In this document: positions 57,501-64,000 of the stretch, in pieces
Numbering within the stretch: the first letter of the stretch is position 1
Layout: every line of letters starts with the position of its first letter
NCBI GenBank assembly: GCA_001643675.2
Contig: LSRY02000003.1
Coordinates: 982,001 to 1,046,000, forward strand
Length of the DNA: 64,000 nucleotides
Reading direction: 5' to 3'
Source of the DNA: Monocercomonoides exilis
Lineage: Eukaryota > Preaxostyla > Oxymonadida > Polymastigidae
Translations under genes and position numbers: made by a program
Notes under the pieces: generated by a model
Databases searched by the model: none
The model's input: the letters and a program-made list of their open reading frames with translations, nothing else
What the model was told of the DNA's origin: nothing

Positions 57501-58162
57501 ATTCGAAGGTTTCAATCGAAGGATTGAATGTTTTGGAAGTGAAATCGGAGAAAGGAGCAGCAGCAGGGTTGGATATCACCCTCAGTTCAAAAGAATCAAG
57601 AGTGGCCATTGGAAGGTCAAGCAAATGCTCATTCAAGTCGTGTTCAGCACCAGAAGGGAAATCAGGAGCAATATTTATTGACATGCCCAAGGCAACATCG
57701 AATCTTCAGCTTCCTTCTGCTAACAATCTGGAGATAGACAGCTCAAACACAGCTGGCTCAGAATCAACTTCTCTGTTCATTATCGCGCCAGATTTTGACG
57801 AGTTCTGCAAACAAGAAGATGCCTTTGAGTTTGCAAATGATTACGATGATTCCGCTGTTGGGTGGGTGGAGGGAACAAAAGATGCAGATACAGAGCCTGA
57901 GGATGTGTATGAGAAGTACATCAAGGGAAAGAAGGATCCAGTGCCACATCCACAACCACAGCCCGAGCCTGTTCCAGAATCTGAATATTACACAGGAAAA
58001 AAAGATAAGTCGAAGACAAACTCAGGAGTGATTATTGTTGCAGTTATTGTGCCATTAATAGTTGTCATAGCAGTTGTGGTATTTGTTATTGTTATCTTAT
58101 ATAAAAAGAGGTCTGTGAATAAAGATAACAACGAAAAGGAACAAGAAATGAAGGATTCTTAG
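54582..58162 (+). CDS. Surface protein C: beta-helix type I membrane protein with short tail (one frame break in an A-run)
   Basis: ATG 54582 opens a signal peptide (MFFIILTLTLAISQAVNA); the frame is open upstream only from a GTG. Three large modules each start with a YV..GxxxNG or YVRSDGLGDG motif followed by SLkxxYxxL. Each module carries a GRNLlFxNCT motif and a KKSFAxxYT motif. A Pro-rich stalk (QPQPEPVPE) leads to one membrane span (VIIVAVIVPLIVVIAVVVFV) and a 30-residue charged tail without a kinase domain. The frame changes inside a run of 11 As (56168-56178). One more A would join the two halves into about 1,193 aa with no other lesion. This may be a sequencing error, a polymorphism, or true loss of function. 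The frame ends at TAG 58160; a TGA follows 18 nt later. Confidence 0.85.
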
Positions 58163-58806
58163 AAAACTATATTTTCACGATGAAACAAATGTTGTATTTC
58201 AATGTGTATTCATCATTTTTCAATTTTTTTATTTTTCCTATTGATTTTTTCATGTTTGATTTTTTTTATTCAGAAAAAATTCACAGTTAATCAAACATGG
58301 AGTTTTCTTTTTCATTTAATCATTTTTCTTTTTCTGGACACTTTTCTTTTTTGTCCTGCCCACAGCTTCACACAAGCCTGCGTGATATAAAAAATAATGG
58401 AAAATGTTAATTATGTTTAATGTTTCTAGTTGTGATTTTTTTTCGAATTTTCATGATTTCCCAAATGATCAAAGGTTATTATAACTTTATGTTTCGATCA
58501 TGGATTTACTGCTCTTCAAGTTTATATTCATCACCAAAAGTGAAATGCTACAAAAACATTATTCATCATTTCTTTCTGAGAAATCTACTTGTTTTTAACG
58601 TTGACAACTTCATTTTAAACCTTTTCATCTCAAATCACTTATTTTTCAAAAAAACAAAACTATTAAGATGGTGTCAATACTTTATCGTTGCCCAAAAAAT
58701 TAATCGGGACCAAAATTATCTGGCTCTCTAGAGCACTTTTGAAAAAAAATAAATAACAGGGAACCTTCAAAATATTATAATATACTATTTCAGAAAATAT
58801 GGGTCA
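58163..58806. other. 3' flank of surface gene C
   Basis: AT-rich, no gene. It includes the right-hand copy (58690-58741) of the inverted repeat that brackets gene C. Confidence 0.5.
58690..58741 (-). repeat. Imperfect terminal repeat right of surface gene C
   Basis: Inverted partner of 53271-53330. TATCTGGCTCTCTAGAGCAC lies at 58717-58736. Confidence 0.65.
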
Positions 58807-59236
58807 TTATTTTTCTTATCGAAACTTTGTTCGAAGAAAGATCTTTTCTTTCATAATTGTGGTATGAAATGAAAAAAGTGAAAAACACATGTTTATAATT
58901 GAATAGAAAAAGAATGGTGATAGAATTACAAAAAAAATAAGTGAGATTGAGAAAATCGAGATAATTCCATAATAGGATTTATTTTTTCAGAATTTTCTAA
59001 TGTTAAAATTATTTAACATCACGACTCCTTACAAGTCCAGTTATTGTATTAAAATACTTATAATTTGAGTGTGATTTAATGATATTACTTTTTTATATGC
59101 TTCAAATCACTTATCATTTGAAAATAATTGTTTTATTGATTTATAAAATTTCTAAGCGAAATTGGTGAAATTATTCTTTTGTGCAATATTTTTCAAGACT
59201 TTTTATGTATTTACGAACTTTTTGAATTCAATTTTG
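58807..59236 (+). repeat. Left 430-bp terminal inverted repeat
   Basis: It matches the reverse complement of 61261-61690 with a constant offset, so no indels were found at the points checked. It includes TTCGAAGAAAGATCT. Confidence 0.9.
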
Positions 59237-59477
59237 GACGAATTGTGATATTATAACGATGTGATGATGCAGCAAATCTTTTGCGATGTGAAATAGAGCT
59301 TACAGATTTTAAAATGAATTTTCGATTTTTTTTGAGACGAAAAAGGAAGAAAATGAAAATTTTTAAAGGACAAAAACAATAAGAGGAGTTGGTTCTTTTC
59401 ATTTTTTAATTTTTAAAAGGATTTAATTTTTATTTATGTTTTATCATTTAGATATTAGGATCTTTTTTCAAATGTTT

Positions 59478-59937
59478 TCAGCCAATTGGCACACACGAAA
59501 TGAAAAAAAAGGAAAGGAGATGAGAAATTTTGTGAGGAATTAAAGGAACAAATCGGTTGAGTTGAAGTGGATTGAGCTGATTGGAGATGAAATTTGGAGA
59601 ATTGTGTGTGGTTTGAGAGGAAGTATGGTTGTGATGAAGGGAGTGTGTTGTGGAGATGGGGAGAGGCAAGGAGGCAGGGGTGTTTGAGCTGGGCGGGTGT
59701 CGAGGGGTGTTTTGGAACATCACGCTGAAAAGGTTTAAAAGGGGAGGAAATGTGTGTGGGAGACTGTTTGGAGGAGAGGGGAGGATGGGGCAGACGAGGA
59801 GTGAGAGAGAAGGCGGAGGAGGAAGAGGAAGAGGTGAAGGAGGAGAGAGAGGAGGACCACGAGAAGGTGGAGGAAGAGGAGGAGAATGAAGAGGAGAAGG
59901 AAGAGAAGAAGAAAGTGAAGGAGGAGGGAATGTATTT
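59478..59937 (-). pseudogene. Pyrimidine-rich (on minus) tract resembling a surface-gene N-terminal low-complexity region, inverted
   Basis: The plus strand is G/A-rich (59650-59930). Read on minus it is CT-rich, like 18990-19480 of gene B, which encodes the Ser/Pro/His-rich N-terminal region. It directly abuts a plus-strand fragment of the downstream part of the same gene type, so it appears inverted relative to its neighbour. Similarity rests on composition and order, not on a clear alignment. Confidence 0.4.
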
Positions 59938-60681
59938 GTGTGTGAGTCAGATTTCTCATCTTTTTATATTTCATCAGCCCCATTTCTGTCGCCTCCCTTG
60001 ACACCCCTTGTATCTCTTTCCAAACTGACCTTCTTCAACATCTCGACAAATCCACAGAAAACAAGACAACTGGCTGAAGGGCCGAGCCAAACCTCGTTTT
60101 TGATGAGTGGATGTGAATTTTCATCGGTGTGGGATGTTTATGATGGGGGCATTGTCCCTTCACTGAACAGCCCCTCATCATCCTTGTCTGCCTCGAACAC
60201 CTCGTTTGTCGGATGCTATCGGTCTCAGAATGTTGCAATCAGCGGGAGTGAAGGAAATCCATCGAAGCCAGCGAGACAGAATCAGACAGACGATGGGGCG
60301 AATTCTTTCACTTGGTGTGTGTGGAACGGCACAAAAACCACTGGGACAAGTAATTCTTATACAGATGGAGTTTCGAGTGGAGGGGCGATTAATATGTATA
60401 ACAAAGCATCGGGAACGGTTTCAGTGAAATTTTGTTCGTTCAATGACTGCAATGCAGACTTTGCTGAGGGAGAAATAATGTGCTATATAATCAATTCAGT
60501 CAAGATTGAGAACAATTCGTTCAATGCATGTTCTGCTCAAAATCGTTATGGAGGAGGGATGTATGTTAATTCTATTTCGTCATGTGTCAATATCAGTGGT
60601 TGCAAATTCCAGAAATGCAAAGCATATTGTGATGGAGGAAGGTTTTTTTTGTCAACTTTTCAGGTTTCTGGAGCAGACTGA
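59938..60681 (+). pseudogene. Truncated surface-protein fragment
   Basis: It matches residues of protein B around 350-500. GGIVPSLNSPSSSLSASNTSF corresponds to GTILPNLNSPSTSLSAFNASF in B, and FTWCVWNGTKTTG to the FEWCEWNDSNGG segment. GGAINMY, SFNDCNADFAEG and YGGGMYV beta-helix motifs follow, then a TGA at 60679. It has no signal peptide, no membrane span and no tail, so it is a fragment, not a gene. Confidence 0.8.
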
Positions 60682-61260
60682 ATAGGAACAATAAATAAGT
60701 CAAACGTTTGTGAATGAAACGAAGTTTTGCAATAAAGTAAATTCTTTTTTTTTGGATTTCATTGATTTAACATATTTTTCCTCACCTTTTTTGTTTGTTT
60801 TATCTATTTTTCTTCATTTCACATGTTCATTGATCAATGAAAATAGAAAAATTGCTGCAGCAAGTTATATGTTATAAGAAACATCAAAATAATGTTTTTT
60901 GTTTTATAAGTTCTTCTATCAAATATATCAAAAACATGTTGATCTCATAAGAAAACAGATAAATGGATTATCTCATCAACATAAATAAAGTGTTAATATC
61001 AAAAATAATGAACTTTTTCATAAAAATTAATAATGTTCAATGATTGAAATAAAGAAAAAGCAAAAAACGATGAAAAATAAAATAACATCTTTATTTGACT
61101 TTGCTGTCTCTTTTCAATATTTATCCAAAATGATCGTAATGATAATATGTAATTATCAAGATTTGACCTCACTTTCATCTGATTACTCGTTTCATCATTG
61201 AAAAAAACAAAACATTTATTTTCATGAACACTTTGTAACTTTCGAACATCTCTATTCGTT

Positions 61261-61690
61261 CAAAATTGAATTCAAAAAGTTCGTAAATACATAAAAAGTC
61301 TTGAAAAATATTGCACAAAAGAATAATTTCACCAATTTCGCTTAGAAATTTTATAAATCAATAAAACAATTATTTTCAAATGATAAGTGATTTGAAGCAT
61401 ATAAAAAAGTAATATCATTAAATCACACTCAAATTATAAGTATTTTAATACAATAACTGGACTTGTAAGGAGTCGTGATGTTAAATAATTTTAACATTAG
61501 AAAATTCTGAAAAAATAAATCCTATTATGGAATTATCTCGATTTTCTCAATCTCACTTATTTTTTTTGTAATTCTATCACCATTCTTTTTCTATTCAATT
61601 ATAAACATGTGTTTTTCACTTTTTTCATTTCATACCACAATTATGAAAGAAAAGATCTTTCTTCGAACAAAGTTTCGATAAGAAAAATAA
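61261..61690 (-). repeat. Right 430-bp terminal inverted repeat
   Basis: Inverted partner of 58807-59236. Confidence 0.9.
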
Positions 61691-63216
61691 AAAAATATTA
61701 TTTTTTAATTTTTTAATTTTAGTGAAAAGATCTGGCGTTTTTTGTTTTATTTTTCAGATCAAAGACTTGCTCATATTTCAATGAGCTTTTTGTTTTGAGA
61801 TTTTTAAGTGTTGTTATTGTTATTGAACATAACTTCTTTAATTTTTTGATAATTTTTCATTGTTTAACATAGGCCTTTGCGACAAGGTATTATTTCGCGA
61901 TGCGTGTCGGTCGATAGAATGAACCTGTGTCGAGGATTTTTTTTTTTTTTTTTTTTGATGAGAGAAAAAAGGATTCTTTTTTTATCTAATTAATCTGTAA
62001 TTTTCAACTTGTGTCTGAATTTCTTTCTGACTGAAAAATCCCATTTTTTCATGATCAAACAATAAAATTTGACTTTTTCGATAGTTATTTGTTGATTAAA
62101 CGACAACTTAGAGGGCAAATAATTAAAATAGCAAAATTTAGAAAATAAAACTGTTTATTAACAATGGAAGATGAAACAAAAACACAAAAATTTTTTATCA
62201 AACCAAAAATAAAAAAGAAATTGAAGTGTGATGGCAATTGTCAGATCTTTGAATATTTATAGTGTAAGTTCAGACAATTGAGTTATATAAAGTGAAGAAA
62301 ATTGAGGCTATGCTATTTATTTTTATTTCATTCTATCTGTTAATATATTTCTGCATCTTTCAATTATCTTCATTTAACGCTGTAAATAGACTATAGTCAG
62401 TTCATAACAAAAAAATTGATTTAAAACATGCATATGCAATTGAAAGTTGATGAGTTGAAGCAAAAATTGAAAAAAAGTATTTCTGTTATTTAAAGAAGCA
62501 GTAGAAAAAGACGAGTTGTTAACGTCACAGAGCATCATCCTGTTGCTCTTCATTCACTCCTTCCCGTCCTCTTTGTCAGCGCTGTTGTATGTCTCAAAAG
62601 AAAGAGACTAGATGCCCTACACATTGCCGAACATGACTCACTCTTATTCAGACATCCACTTCCGCTAGCTTTAAACAGGCCATGCAGATCTTTCAGGAGA
62701 AAAAGAAGGCAGAGACGTAGAAGAAAAAGACTGGAACATTACTGTCTGTTGGAGTTGGTGTTATAATTGTTGGGGCAAAAGCTGAAATAATGAAAATGAT
62801 ATTGATGATGTGCTTATTGAAAATGTTGCTCCTGAAAGAGCTTTGTCGAATGTTTGAAGAGAATTGTTGAAGAAGAAGAAGCAACTAGAGTGAGAAAAAA
62901 AGGTGGATACGATAATTGCTGATTATTTTGTGTTAAGACTGCAGAATTTAATGGAAGCAATTCCTTAGAAAACAATGAAATGGACACAGTACATTGAGAA
63001 TGAAGACACCTTGAAAGAATTGATATAGATTGATAAAACGCAATTGCTGTTGATGAACAGATCGAACACTTTGACTGATTATTTTGTGCATATGTGTTTT
63101 TTGGGCGCTATCTGTGATTGGAGAAAGAATAGGAACATTGCAAGTTGCAGAAAGAACTTCAATCCTATGAAAAGTTGACTGAGAATCAAAAGTGGATTGA
63201 AGCAAAGCTGGAGTAT
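61691..63216. other. AT-rich DNA then degraded coding-like sequence
   Basis: 61691-62500 is AT-rich with a T-run (61939-61956) and the AGGCCTTTGCGACA word at 61871. 62500-63216 has short open stretches in several frames broken by stops and no recognised domain. Confidence 0.45.
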
Positions 63217-64000
63217 CTAAAGATTCACTCCTAAAAGTTGCATCATTAACTTCCTCCTTATTTGATGCCAGTTCTCTTTCTCTCTCTTAAACTCTTCATC
63301 TTCATCTTCATCTTCCTCTGTATTTCGTCCTCTTCTTTCTCCAGCGCATTTCCGGACACCAGAAAGCGCTGCACATCTGTAAGCTGTATGCCACCTCAAT
63401 CTCTGCCATCTTCGTTAGCAACGCAGCTGTTTGACCCAGCGCCTCAATCTGCTTCTCATTCAGCAGCTTCCACATCTTTCTTCGGCTTGTAGTGAATCTC
63501 TGTAAACTTCTCGTCCTGCAGCCTTAACACTTCTTCTTTTTGCTCAAATCGAAGAAGGCTCTGCTCGGCCTCCTCCTTCTTCCGCTTCTTTGCAAGTTTC
63601 TTCTCTTCCTTCCTCAACTTCTGCTTTTCATGATCAACAATTCTCTTCTGTTCTTCCCTCTGAATCTTCTCAATGGACTTGTTTTCTTTCCCTTCTCTTT
63701 GCAGTCTCCAATTACTTCTGCTTCGCTTCCATTGTTGCATCTCTCTGTTTTTCCTTCTCTTTCTCTCGCTGTTTCTGAATCTCTCTTTTTCACTCAGCCA
63801 TTCGATCTCCTTCGTTCACTCACCCTGCTGCGAGCTGCCACAATCTGTTGTTTTTTGCGTCTTATTCGTCTTTCGAGTCATCTGCTTTTTCTTCATTTGT
63901 TTCTGTTTTGCCTTTTTTGTTCTTTGTGTCATCTTCTTCAATCGGTCTTGTAAACAAAGCATTTTCTCTTACCCCTCCCTCTGACCATTTCTTCCGCTCA
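63217..64000 (-). pseudogene. Coiled-coil gene remnant running off the window
   Basis: On the minus strand, 63740-63456 encodes a Lys/Glu-rich helix (KLRKEEKKLAKKRKKEEAEQ). Coding-like sequence continues on both sides in other frames (KQIEALGQTAALLTKMAEIE, shifted, near 63430). No single frame spans it, so it is either broken or an exon-split gene whose introns I could not place. Confidence 0.4.

Larger units (their letters stand above)
58807..61690. mobile_element. 2.9-kb element with 430-bp inverted repeats carrying a captured surface-gene fragment
   Basis: Arms 58807-59236 and 61261-61690 are equal in length and near-identical as inverted copies. Their outer 60 bp resemble the ends of the composite at 35222-42018. 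The interior has no transposase, only a piece of a surface-protein gene and a pyrimidine-rich tract in the other orientation. This is the pattern of a non-autonomous, gene-capturing DNA transposon such as a Pack-MULE, which is an analogy only. Confidence 0.8.

Noticed and set aside
1-64000. tRNA, rRNA or CRISPR arrays
   Set aside because: No cloverleaf, rRNA segment or repeat-spacer pattern was recognised by eye. A covariance-model scan would be needed to exclude small RNAs.

Overview
This window looks like nuclear DNA from an AT-rich, intron-bearing protist. The best guess is a metamonad of the Preaxostyla/oxymonad type, and that is inference. Three things support it. Two ordinary eukaryotic genes (a VPS4-type AAA ATPase and a PP2C phosphatase) are each split by six short GT-AG introns of about 50-290 nt. 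Several very long intronless ORFs encode surface proteins with GGA/GGG-rich beta-helix repeats, a single membrane span and a kinase-like tail. The intergenic DNA is very AT-rich and full of DNA transposons. The code appears standard: VPS4 ends at TAG at the expected length, TGA ends several genes, and the two large surface genes show no in-frame TAA or TAG over about 5,500 codons.

Layout. 1-7.35 kb: 3' part of surface protein A, cut by the window edge. 7.57-9.58 kb: a decayed pogo-like transposon that is absent downstream of the paralogue. 10.7-12.16 kb: a broken Merlin/IS1016-type transposase with a 378-bp foldback MITE in its 3' end. 12.2-15.4 kb: no intact gene. 15.46-17.28 kb: VPS4. 18.5-27.65 kb: full-length surface protein B, paralogue of A, with a duplicated 3' flank. 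29.37-33.83 kb: PP2C phosphatase with a huge Glu/Lys tail. 34.73-35.11 kb: a second MITE copy. 35.22-42.02 kb: a composite bounded by 419-bp inverted repeats, with a pogo-like element carrying clean TIRs and a TA duplication inside it. 43.5-44.6 kb: a spliced minus-strand gene of unknown function. 45.35-50.64 kb: a 5,291-bp element with 1,279-bp terminal inverted repeats and a primase plus SF3 helicase core. 51.4-52.8 kb: surface-protein pseudogene pieces. 54.58-58.16 kb: surface protein C, with one frame break in an A-run. 58.81-61.69 kb: an element with 430-bp inverted repeats that has captured a surface-gene fragment. 61.7-64 kb: gene remnants.

The surface genes A, B and C and their fragments form one family of type I membrane proteins. 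A and B carry a degenerate TKL-like kinase domain inside the cell. They sit among, and some lie inside, long-inverted-repeat elements, which suggests a mobile-DNA-driven way of copying and reshuffling surface genes. The strongest candidate for an undescribed system is the 45.35-50.64 kb element. It is transpoviron-like in plan (long TIRs, replication helicase, no capsid, integrase or transposase seen). Its arms look identical while its helicase reading frame is broken at five places.
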